This document shows positions 6,570 to 13,429 of a stretch of 14,236 nucleotides of DNA, piece after piece. How positions within the stretch are numbered: position 1 is the stretch's first letter; each line of letters begins with the position of its first letter. Source of the stretch: Cyanobacteriota bacterium. GTDB lineage: Bacteria; Cyanobacteriota; Cyanobacteriia; Phormidesmidales; Phormidesmidaceae. Location of the stretch: the NCBI GenBank assembly GCA_027483425.1, contig JAIXUR010000526.1:1-14236 (forward strand). The letters run 5' to 3'. The notes beneath the pieces were generated by a model that searched no databases, had not been told where the DNA came from, and saw nothing but the letters and a program-made list of their open reading frames with translations. A program made the translations under genes and the position numbers.

Positions 6570-7091
6570 ATGAATCGGTTTGTTATTGGTGGGATTCTGG
6601 CGAGTATTGTGGTGGCGTTAACGGGTGGCATCAACCGGCTCTTTGCCGATCGCAGCCAGACGGCGTCCCTGACGAATAGGCCGTCAACTAGTCTGCAACA
6701 GTCTGATTCGGTTGCCTCTGCGCCAGCCAGCGACCTGGGTAGCCTACCGGTGGAGCAGGCGGGCCAACTGGTGAGACGCCAGTCCGAGGCCAGTGCAGGC
6801 GGTATCTCGGCCGCCTCCAATAGCGTATTCACCGATCAGGGAGCCGGGGCCGCCCCCCCCAATGGTCGTGCCATTATTGCCCCGGCGAATACGGGCACCC
6901 AGGGCGCTGGCGGTACCTTCACCACGGTAAACCCCGCCCCCGGCAACGTGATTCCGCGCACCACTGGAACCACGACCTTTTCAACAACGACGACAACGGG
7001 GGATATTTCCCCCATTCAGCCCACCCTGGTGCAGCCTGGGGTACAGCGGCCTGGTGATCCGGATCTAGAGTCTATACCGGCCCTGTGGTAG
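6570..7091 (+). CDS. Membrane-anchored or secreted low-complexity protein
   Basis: A 173-residue protein of unknown function. The ATG at 6570 is preferred over the earlier in-frame 6522 start because GGTGAGGA just upstream (6557-6564) is a good Shine-Dalgarno at about 5 bases, and because it puts the hydrophobic segment FVIGGILASIVVALTGGI at residues 4-21. That segment is a signal anchor, or a signal peptide without an obvious cleavage site. The rest has no recognisable domain: it is rich in Ser, Thr, Ala, Gly and Pro, with a TTGTTTFSTTTTTG run (about residues 140-153) and a Pro/Gln-rich tail (SPIQPTLVQPGVQRPGDPDLESIPALW). Likely disordered and extracytoplasmic. Composition is unlike its neighbours, as is usual for such tails. 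It is probably a single-gene unit behind the MITE-like element. Confidence 0.72.
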   Translation: MNRFVIGGILASIVVALTGGINRLFADRSQTASLTNRPSTSLQQSDSVASAPASDLGSLPVEQAGQLVRRQSEASAGGISAASNSVFTDQGAGAAPPNGRAIIAPANTGTQGAGGTFTTVNPAPGNVIPRTTGTTTFSTTTTTGDISPIQPTLVQPGVQRPGDPDLESIPALW

Positions 7092-7124
7092 GGACGCAGC
7101 ACCCGTGGCCTGGGGTGGCCTAGA

Positions 7125-7148
7125 ATGACACTGAGTATGATACTGAGT
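7125..7148 (+). repeat. 12-bp tandem duplication before thiOG
   Basis: ATGACACTGAGT (7125-7136) is followed directly by ATGATACTGAGT (7137-7148), 11 of 12 bases identical. It contains TATGAT (7136-7141), which could serve as a -10 box, with no convincing -35. The GTG at 7147 lies inside the second copy, an argument for the later ATG at 7165 as the thiOG start. Confidence 0.5.
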
Positions 7149-7164
7149 GCTTGGGTTTAACGGC

Positions 7165-9159
7165 ATGGAAAAGCAGGGACGCGACGTCCTCATTGTGGGC
7201 GGCGGCGTGATCGGTCTGGCGATCGCCCTAGAACTACGCCAGCAGGGTGCTACCGTCACCGTCCTCAGTCGTGACTTTGGGCAGGCCGCTAGCCACGCCG
7301 CCGCTGGAATGCTCGCCCCCCAGGCCGAGGGTCTGCCCCCTGGCCCCCTGGCGGATCTGTGCCGGGCCAGTTTAGCTCTCTACCCCGCCTGGGTCAGCAA
7401 GCTGGAAGCCCTCACCGGTCAATCGGTGGGCTACTGGCCCTGTGGCATTCTAGCGCCGCGATACACTGTGCCCCCAAACCCCACGGCCCCGTGGCTAGAT
7501 GCGGCCACCCTCGGCCACTACCAGTCTGGGTTAGGCCCCTCCGTGCAGGGCGCCTACTGGTATCCCGACGAGGGCCAGGTGGACAACCGTCTGCTGGTGC
7601 AGGCGCTGCGATCGGCGGTGGTCGACTTGGGGGTGACTCTCCATGAGGGGGTCGGTGCTACGGCTCTGCACCAGCACCAGGGCCGCATTGAGCGGGTGAT
7701 CACCACCCAGGCGGGCGACTTTACGGCGGACCACATTGTGCTGGCTACCGGGGCCTGGGCCCACGAGCTGCTGCCCCTGCCGGTCTTCCCCAAAAAGGGC
7801 GAAATGGCCAGCCTGCGAGTACCCACGGGCTACGCCATGCCCCAGCCCCTCCAGCGGGTGCTGTTTGGCGAAGACATTTACATCGTGCCCCGCCAGGATG
7901 GGCGCATTGTGCTGGGGGCGACTAGTCAGGATGCGGGGTTTACGCCCCACAATACGGCGGGGGGGGTGAAGCAGTTGCTGAGCCATGCGATCGCGCTTCT
8001 ACCCCAGCTCACTGACTTTTCCCTCGAGGAAACCTGGTGGGGCTACCGCCCGGCAACCCCCGACGAGTGGCCGATCCTCGGCCCCGGCCCCGCCGCTAAT
8101 CTCACCCTGGCCACGGGCCACTACCGCAACGGCATTCTGCTCACCCCGATCACGGCTCACCTGATCGCGCAGGCGGTGATGGGCACCGTGGATGCTCGTC
8201 TAGAGGCCTTTTCCTGGCGGCGCTTCCACCGGGCTCCGTCCGTTCATCCTGCGGTTCCTGCCGTTCCTGCTGTTTATCCTTCTCCCCAGGCTATGACCCT
8301 TACTGAAACTGTGCCTATCCGAGGTGCCAATCTGGCGGCTGATCTGGCCGTTGGGCCTGACCCGGCCGACTCGCCCCTGATCATTGCCGGTCACACCTTT
8401 TCATCACGGTTAATGACCGGCACTGGCAAGTACGACGACTTCGACACCATGCGCCAGAGCATCGCCGCCAGCGGCTGCGAAATTGTCACGGTGGCGGTGC
8501 GCCGGGTGCAGACCCATGCCCCCGGTCACGAGGGTCTGGCTGAAGCCCTGGACTGGACAAAGATTTGGATGCTGCCAAACACCGCTGGCTGCAAAACCGC
8601 CGAAGACGCCATTCGGGTCGCCCGTCTGGGCCGCGAGATGGCCAAGCTGCTGGGCCAGGAAGACAACACCTTCATCAAGCTAGAGGTGATCCCCGACGCC
8701 AAGTACCTGTTGCCCGACCCCATTGGCACCCTGGAGGCGGCTGAGCAACTGGTGAAAGAGGGCTTTGCGGTGCTGCCCTACATCAACGCCGACCCCCTGC
8801 TGGCCAAGCGACTGGAAGAGGCCGGCTGCGTCACCGTCATGCCCCTAGGGTCGCCGATTGGCTCAGGCCAGGGCATTCGCAACGCCGCCAACATTCAAAT
8901 CATCATTGAGAGTGCCACGGTGCCCGTGGTCGTCGATGCGGGCATTGGCACCCCCAGCGAAGCGGCCGCCGCCATGGAAATGGGGGCCGATGCCCTGTTG
9001 ATCAATACGGCGATCGCGCGGGCGGCCGACCCCGTCGCCATGGGCCGGGCCATGGGCCTAGCCACCCTAGCGGGACGCATGGCCTACCGCGCCGGGCGGA
9101 TTCCGGTGCAGGGCCTAGCTAGTGCTAGCTCGCCGCTGACGGGGCGAATCACGGAGTAG
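7165..9159 (+). CDS. thiO/thiG: Bifunctional glycine oxidase ThiO / thiazole synthase ThiG
   Basis: This fusion covers two consecutive steps in making the thiamine thiazole ring. ThiO (FAD) oxidises glycine to dehydroglycine. ThiG condenses that with 1-deoxy-xylulose-5-phosphate and ThiS thiocarboxylate. Residues ~7-350 are the FAD-dependent oxidase: VLIVGGGVIGLAIALELRQQG at 8-28, HIVLATGAWAHELLP, and a C-terminal WGYRPATPDEWPILGP. Residues ~351-400 are a Pro/Ala/Val linker (PAVPAVPAVYPSPQ). Residues ~402-655 are a complete ThiG barrel: GTGKYDDFDTMRQSI, RRVQTHAPGHEGL, FIKLEVIPD with the Schiff-base lysine at 505, LPYINADP, MPLGSPIGSGQGI and VVVDAGIGTPSEA. ThiO-ThiG fusions are known in cyanobacteria. 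ATG 7165 is chosen; the in-frame GTG at 7147 would add six residues. I see no TPP riboswitch in the 73 bases upstream. ATG 8293 in the linker could restart ThiG alone. Confidence 0.95.
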   Translation: MEKQGRDVLIVGGGVIGLAIALELRQQGATVTVLSRDFGQAASHAAAGMLAPQAEGLPPGPLADLCRASLALYPAWVSKLEALTGQSVGYWPCGILAPRYTVPPNPTAPWLDAATLGHYQSGLGPSVQGAYWYPDEGQVDNRLLVQALRSAVVDLGVTLHEGVGATALHQHQGRIERVITTQAGDFTADHIVLATGAWAHELLPLPVFPKKGEMASLRVPTGYAMPQPLQRVLFGEDIYIVPRQDGRIVLGATSQDAGFTPHNTAGGVKQLLSHAIALLPQLTDFSLEETWWGYRPATPDEWPILGPGPAANLTLATGHYRNGILLTPITAHLIAQAVMGTVDARLEAFSWRRFHRAPSVHPAVPAVPAVYPSPQAMTLTETVPIRGANLAADLAVGPDPADSPLIIAGHTFSSRLMTGTGKYDDFDTMRQSIAASGCEIVTVAVRRVQTHAPGHEGLAEALDWTKIWMLPNTAGCKTAEDAIRVARLGREMAKLLGQEDNTFIKLEVIPDAKYLLPDPIGTLEAAEQLVKEGFAVLPYINADPLLAKRLEEAGCVTVMPLGSPIGSGQGIRNAANIQIIIESATVPVVVDAGIGTPSEAAAAMEMGADALLINTAIARAADPVAMGRAMGLATLAGRMAYRAGRIPVQGLASASSPLTGRITE

Positions 9160-9228
9160 TTGTCGGTCTAGGGTAGGCGTTTAGGCTCAGCAACTTCAGG
9201 ACTTGACTTTCTCAACCAAGGACTCACC

Positions 9229-9600
9229 GTGGCCCACAAGCGACTGATTATTGAAATGGGAATGGGGGTCGACCAGCACGGCCAAGACCCCACGGTGGCG
9301 GCGGCGCGAGCGGTGCGCAACGCCATTGCCCACAATGCCCTCCCCGGAGTCTGGGAAGTAGCTGGGCTCAGCCACCCCAACGCCATGATTGTCGAGGTGC
9401 AAGTGGCCGTACCGTTCCCCGAGCAGGTGCGCCAGGAGGAAGTGCTGGCCGTGCTGCCCTTTGGCCAAAAGACCCTGGTGCTCAAGGACGGAGGCATGGT
9501 CGTGGCTGGCCGGGCCATCGCTGAACTCGACGACAAAAACGATGACATGTACATTGCGATCGCCGCTGTCACTGTCTCAATTCCTACCGCAGGGGAATAG
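9229..9600 (+). CDS. Lin0512-family conserved protein
   Basis: A 123-residue soluble protein of the Lin0512 family, recognised from KRLIIEMGMGVDQHGQDPTVAAARAVRNAIAHNALPGV at its N-terminus and the following VEVQVAVPFPEQV...VLAVLPFGQKTLVLKDGGM block. No signal peptide or membrane segment. The GTG at 9229 is the only start that gives the conserved MAHKRLIIEMGMG beginning. The family has no experimentally assigned reaction that I know of. The repeated Gly and short strands suggest a small alpha/beta fold that may form oligomers. It follows thiOG by 69 bases on the same strand and may be co-transcribed, so a link to thiamine or one-carbon metabolism is possible but unproven. Confidence 0.85.
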   Translation: MAHKRLIIEMGMGVDQHGQDPTVAAARAVRNAIAHNALPGVWEVAGLSHPNAMIVEVQVAVPFPEQVRQEEVLAVLPFGQKTLVLKDGGMVVAGRAIAELDDKNDDMYIAIAAVTVSIPTAGE

Positions 9601-9679
9601 ATAGACAAGTACGGCCCTGCGCTGGCTCCAGGCCACCGACCAAAATCCGCGATCGCCAATCTAAAATTGCCTGGGCCGT

Positions 9680-9727
9680 GGGTTACGGGGGGGCGTTGGG
9701 TTGAGGGTTGGTGGTCTGGGGTTGGGG
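9680..9727 (+). other. G-quadruplex-type run between convergent genes
   Basis: Runs of G at 9680-9682, 9687-9693, 9698-9700 and 9705-9707, each separated by four bases, meet the G3+N1-7 quadruplex rule. Further runs lie at 9718-9721 and 9724-9727. The run lies on the strand coding for the Lin0512 gene, so its mRNA 3' end could carry it. The segment also pairs loosely with CCTAACCCACGC at 9731-9742, giving a competing hairpin. Confidence 0.5.
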
Positions 9728-9734
9728 CCGCCTA

Positions 9735-9777
9735 ACCCACGCTACCCACGCTCCTGTCAAAATTCAAAATCCAAAAT
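9735..9777. repeat. Two adjacent tandem repeats (9-mer x2, heptamer x3)
   Basis: ACCCACGCT occurs twice in tandem (9735-9752). A few bases later three heptamers follow: TCAAAAT, TCAAAAT, CCAAAAT (9757-9777). The heptamers resemble the AT-rich short tandem repeats common between cyanobacterial genes. They end 4 bases before the stop codon of the channel gene on the minus strand. Confidence 0.6.
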
Positions 9778-9781
9778 GGGC

Positions 9782-10843
9782 TTACCGCATCCTTGCGCCT
9801 CGGTAGCGCATTTCCTTCTTCATGGCGCTTTGCTGGGCAAAATTGGGCATATCTCCCTGGTGGCCCATCAAAATAACTGAGTCGCCCTGGGCCAGAAACG
9901 TCGCCCGGCTGGGGTGAATAAGCACCTCCCCGTCGGCCCGGCGCAGGGCCACGGTGATAAAGGTGCCCTGGCCTTTGACCTCAATGTCGCCAATGGTGCC
10001 CCCAATCAGTGGCGAGGTGGCGTCAACGACCAGCTCATGGAGCTGAATATCCAGCTCCGCCAAAAACTCGTTTAGCCCCTGCTGGCCGTCGGTTTGGGCT
10101 AAAAAATCGACCGCTGACGGGTGACTAATTAAATGGGCTATGCGGAGCGCCCCAATGCTGGCGGGCAATACCACGTGATCGGCCCCCGCCAAGCGCAGCT
10201 TTTTCTCGGTGGAGGGCATTTCCCCCCGCGCCAAAATCATTAACGTCGGGTTCATCTCTCGGGCCGTTAGGGTAATGAATACGTTGGCGGCATCGTTGGG
10301 CAGCACCGTGGCCAGCGACTTGGCCCGGTGAATACCCGCAGCTTCCAGGGCCGTTTCGTCGGTGGCATTGCCCTGGTACATGAGATAGCCCTGCGCCTGG
10401 GCCTGGGCTACCCGCTCCGGGTCATTGTCGATGATGATGAAGGGCTGGCGATCGCCCCCCAGCTTACTGGCCACCAGCTGACCGATGCGACCAAATCCGC
10501 AGATGATCACGTGGTTTTCAAGATCGTCAATTTCTTTAGTCATACGTTTGAGATTAAGGGCACGATGAATTTCGCCTTCGGTAATCAACTGCACAAAGCC
10601 AGAAACGGTGTAGGCCACCGACAGCGCCCCAGCGATAATCACAAAGATTGTAAACACCTTCAACGATGCCGAGTTCAGGGGTTGCACTTCCCCGTAGCCC
10701 ACCCCAAAGATCGTGATCACCACCATGTAGATGGCATCTAGAAAATTCCAGCCAGCCACCATGTAGCCGCCTACGGCCGCCATCACCGTCAACGCAAAAA
10801 AGACAATTCCTGTGATAATCCGCCGAAACGAGCTATTTCGCAT
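9782..10843 (-). CDS. Two-TM potassium channel with RCK (TrkA-N/TrkA-C) domains
   Basis: A 353-residue inner-membrane ion channel of the MthK type. TM1 is at about residues 9-30 (ITGIVFFALTVMAAVGGYMVAG). A pore helix and filter follow (ITIFGVGYGEV, residues 43-53), then TM2 at 61-85. The cytosolic RCK N-lobe starts at HVIICGFGRIGQLVA (111-125, Rossmann GxGxxG) with IIIDNDPERV and YLMYQGNATDE; a TrkA-C domain spans about 260-335. RCK domains gate channels in response to ligands such as calcium or nucleotides; which one applies here is unknown. The filter is GVGYGE where most potassium channels have TVGYGD, so the Thr lining the innermost site is Gly, and Asp is Glu. Potassium conduction is expected but not certain. 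The gene is divergent from the oligopeptidase gene and convergent with the Lin0512 gene. ATG 10843 gives a start immediately before TM1. Confidence 0.92.
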   Translation of the reverse strand: MRNSSFRRIITGIVFFALTVMAAVGGYMVAGWNFLDAIYMVVITIFGVGYGEVQPLNSASLKVFTIFVIIAGALSVAYTVSGFVQLITEGEIHRALNLKRMTKEIDDLENHVIICGFGRIGQLVASKLGGDRQPFIIIDNDPERVAQAQAQGYLMYQGNATDETALEAAGIHRAKSLATVLPNDAANVFITLTAREMNPTLMILARGEMPSTEKKLRLAGADHVVLPASIGALRIAHLISHPSAVDFLAQTDGQQGLNEFLAELDIQLHELVVDATSPLIGGTIGDIEVKGQGTFITVALRRADGEVLIHPSRATFLAQGDSVILMGHQGDMPNFAQQSAMKKEMRYRGARMR

Positions 10844-10884
10844 CTAGACCCCAGACAGTGCCCTAGCCTCGACAGAAATCGGAT

Positions 10885-11090
10885 CACTTCTCAAATAAAG
10901 GCTATGGTAATTGACAGCTTAGCTTTTAAAAAGTGTGGGCTATGGCAAATTGCGATACACTATAAATCAAACTCATAACGACTTCGCCTAAATTTAAGTT
11001 CACCCCCTATTCAAGCCACTATCCCTAGGCAGCGCCAACGGCTTTGCGATCGCTACCCTCGTCGGTACCTACGATCGCGGCTTTGGCTCA
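10885..11090. promoter_or_regulatory. AT-rich divergent intergenic region with promoter-like boxes
   Basis: The gap between the divergent channel and oligopeptidase genes has an AT-rich core (about 10890-11000). Rightward it shows TTGACA (10911-10916) and TATAAA (10961-10966), but they are too far apart to be one promoter, and neither has a good partner at 16-18 bases. TTTTAAAA (10924-10931) is a palindrome. No NtcA-type GTAN8TAC site is seen. Promoters for both genes are expected here, but I cannot assign them. A HIP1 site lies at 11046-11053. Confidence 0.4.
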
Positions 11091-11138
11091 ATGTTTTGTA
11101 CGTTTTTGTCCCCTCCTCCCTCGCTTACTTCTGTGACT

Positions 11139-13226
11139 ATGACAGCTACCACCATCGTTCAAAATCCGCTTCTCATTGGTGCCGGTCTACCCCCCTTCGA
11201 CAGCATTGAGACCGCCCACATTGTGCCAGGCATTACGGCCCTGATCGACGACCTGACCACCGCTTTGGCGGAACTGGAGGTGCGGGTGTCTCCCACCTGG
11301 ACGGGCCTGGTCGATCCCCTCACTCGCCTAGAAGAACGTCTGGGCTGGAGCTGGGGCATTGTCGGCCATCTGATGGGGGTGAAAAACAGCCCTGAACTAC
11401 GGGCCGCCTACGAAGAGGTGCAGCCTGCCCTGGTGCAGTTTGCCACTGCTCTGGGCCAGAGCAAGCCACTCTACAACGCCTTTAAGCAGCTGCGAGCCAG
11501 TGCTGACTGGGCCAGCTTCGACCCCGCCCAGCAGCGCATTGTGGAATCGTCTATTCGCGAGGCCGAGCTGTCTGGGGTGGGCCTCGAGGGGGCTGAAAAA
11601 GATCGGTTCAACGAGATTCAGCAGAGTCTGGCTGAGCTGACCACCAAGTTCTCGAATAACGTGCTGGATGCCACTAAAGCCTTTAGCTTTACCCTCACCA
11701 CTGCGGCGGAAATCGACGGGCTGCCCCCCAGCCTGCTGGCCCTGGCCGCCCAACTGGCTCGCGATGCCGGATCAGAGAGCGCTACGCCCGAGGCTGGCCC
11801 CTGGCGCATTACCCTCGACTACCCCAGCTTTGGGCCCTTTATGCAGCACAGCCGCCGTCGCGACCTGCGCGAGCAGCTCTACCGCGCCTTTGTCACCCGC
11901 GCCTCTGACGGTGACCTCGACAACAGTGCCAACATTGAAAAGATCCTAGAGCTGCGCCACGACATGGCCAACCTGCTGGGCTACGACACCTATGCTGAGC
12001 TGAGCCTAGCCCGCAAAATGGCCCACTCCGTCGAGGCGATCGATAAACTGATGGGCGAACTACGGGTCGCCAGCTACGACACCGCTGTCAAGGAACTGGA
12101 TGATCTGAAAACCTTTGCCAAGGCGAAGGGGGCGGCCGAAGCCGACAGCCTCACCCATTGGGATATGGCCTTTTGGGCCGAGCGCATTCGCGAAGAGCAG
12201 TATGGCCTCAACGACGAAGAACTGCGCCCCTACTTTCCCCTGCCCCAGGTGCTAGATGGCCTGTTTGCCCTGGCCCATCGCATCTTTGGGGTCACCATTA
12301 ACCCCGCCGATGGCGAAGCGCCGGTGTGGCACCCCGACGTGCGCTACTTCCAAGTGAGCAACAGCAGTGGCGATCCCATCGCTCACTTCTACCTCGACCC
12401 CTACAGCCGCCCCGCCGAAAAACGCGGCGGCGCTTGGATGGATGACTGCATCAACCGGGGCAAACTCAATGATCAGGTGCGGCTGCCGGTGGCCTACCTG
12501 GTGTGCAACCAGGCTCCCCCCGTCGATGGCAAGCCTAGCCTGATGACCTTTCGAGACGTAGAAACCCTGTTCCACGAGTTTGGCCACGGTCTACAGCACA
12601 TGCTGACCCAGGTAGACTTTACCGGGGCCGCGGGCATTAACAATGTGGAGTGGGATGCGGTCGAGTTGCCCAGCCAGTTTATGGAGAACTGGTGCTACCA
12701 CCGCAATACCCTGCTGACCCTGGCCCGCCACTACGAAACCGGTGAGCCCCTGCCCGAAGACCTCTACCAAAAGATTGTGGCGGCGCGCACCTTTATGACC
12801 GGCAGCGCCATTCTGCGCCAGGTGCGCTTTGGCTGGACCGATATTGAGCTGCACCACCGCTATCGCCCCGGCCGTGGCGAAACCATTGCTGAGGTTAACC
12901 GCCGGATTGCGGCGCAGTCTTCCATTCTCGAACCCCTGCCGGAGGATGCGTTTCTCTGCGCCTTTACCCATATTTTTGCGGGGGGCTACGCGGCGGGCTA
13001 TTACAGCTATTTCTGGGCTGAGGTGCTGAGCGCGGATGCCTTTGCGGCCTTTGAGGAGGCCGGACTGGATGATGAGGCGGCCATGGCCGAGACCGGTCAC
13101 CGCTTCCGCGATACGGTGCTGGCCCTGGGCGGCAGTCGCCATCCTATGGAGGTGTTTAAGGCCTTCCGGGGGCGGGAGCCTAGCACCCAGGCGCTGCTGC
13201 GCCACCGGGGGTTGGTAGCGGTCTAG
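11139..13226 (+). CDS. prlC: M3-family oligopeptidase (oligopeptidase A type)
   Basis: A cytoplasmic zinc metallopeptidase that degrades short peptides, including cleaved signal peptides and proteolysis products. The 695-residue length matches E. coli oligopeptidase A (about 680). The zinc motif is FHEFGHGLQHML, with HEFGH at residues 479-483 (His479, Glu480, His483); the third ligand is probably Glu509 in DAVELPSQFMENW. The substrate-side loop HIFAGGYAAGYYSYFWAEVLSADAF near the C-terminus is also typical of the family. I start at ATG 11139 (MTATTIVQNPLLIGAGLPPF), since homologs begin with this 'NPLL...LPPFDSI' stretch. The in-frame ATG at 11091 would add 16 residues, rich in Pro and Ser, with no family match. 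No signal peptide. Single gene, convergent with the NurA-domain gene downstream. Confidence 0.94.
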   Translation: MTATTIVQNPLLIGAGLPPFDSIETAHIVPGITALIDDLTTALAELEVRVSPTWTGLVDPLTRLEERLGWSWGIVGHLMGVKNSPELRAAYEEVQPALVQFATALGQSKPLYNAFKQLRASADWASFDPAQQRIVESSIREAELSGVGLEGAEKDRFNEIQQSLAELTTKFSNNVLDATKAFSFTLTTAAEIDGLPPSLLALAAQLARDAGSESATPEAGPWRITLDYPSFGPFMQHSRRRDLREQLYRAFVTRASDGDLDNSANIEKILELRHDMANLLGYDTYAELSLARKMAHSVEAIDKLMGELRVASYDTAVKELDDLKTFAKAKGAAEADSLTHWDMAFWAERIREEQYGLNDEELRPYFPLPQVLDGLFALAHRIFGVTINPADGEAPVWHPDVRYFQVSNSSGDPIAHFYLDPYSRPAEKRGGAWMDDCINRGKLNDQVRLPVAYLVCNQAPPVDGKPSLMTFRDVETLFHEFGHGLQHMLTQVDFTGAAGINNVEWDAVELPSQFMENWCYHRNTLLTLARHYETGEPLPEDLYQKIVAARTFMTGSAILRQVRFGWTDIELHHRYRPGRGETIAEVNRRIAAQSSILEPLPEDAFLCAFTHIFAGGYAAGYYSYFWAEVLSADAFAAFEEAGLDDEAAMAETGHRFRDTVLALGGSRHPMEVFKAFRGREPSTQALLRHRGLVAV

Positions 13227-13227
13227 G

Positions 13228-13288
13228 GTTTAGGCGGAGATAGGGGCAGAATGGCCACAATCCTGGCATCCATGTACCCCACCTAAAC
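13228..13288. repeat. Inverted GTTTAGG/CCTAAAC pair after the oligopeptidase gene
   Basis: GTTTAGG (13228-13234) and CCTAAAC (13282-13288) are inverted 7-mers just past the stop. TAGGGGCAGA occurs at 13241-13250 and again at 13301-13310, exactly 60 bases apart, suggesting that this part was duplicated with the neighbouring repeat element. There is no U-run, so no intrinsic terminator is called. Confidence 0.35.
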
Positions 13289-13296
13289 GATCAAAC

Positions 13297-13408
13297 CCCG
13301 TAGGGGCAGACCCACGTGTCTGCCCTGATCTCGGCATCGGGTATCCCACCCAACGCAAATTCCCCCACGGCGGGGATGGGGGCGAACACATTGGTTCGCC
13401 CCTACGGG
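13297..13408. repeat. Palindromic intergenic repeat element
   Basis: CCCGTAGGGGC (13297-13307) and GCCCCTACGGG (13398-13408) are perfect 11-bp inverted ends of a 112-base segment. Inside are three stem-loops. GGGCAGAC/GTCTGCCC (13304-13311 with 13318-13325) has a 6-base loop. TCCCC/GGGGA (13361-13365 with 13372-13376) is the second. GGGGCGAAC/GTTCGCCCC (13379-13387 with 13394-13402) has a 6-base loop. Nested symmetric ends around hairpins suggest a dispersed non-coding repeat or MITE, placed between two convergent genes where it may also end both transcripts. Confidence 0.6.
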
Positions 13409-13429
13409 ATGGTCTGGATTGGGGCCAAT

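Noticed and set aside
9168..9659. 163-codon minus-strand frame opposite the Lin0512 gene
   Set aside because: Antisense of a recognised family, with Ser/Ala/Thr-rich shadow composition.
10911..10966. Sigma-70 promoter from TTGACA (10911) and TATAAA (10961)
   Set aside because: The spacer is 44 bases, far from 16-18, so the two boxes cannot be one promoter.
12591..13205. 204-codon minus-strand frame within the oligopeptidase gene
   Set aside because: Antisense shadow of a strongly conserved M3 peptidase; no conserved domain recognised.
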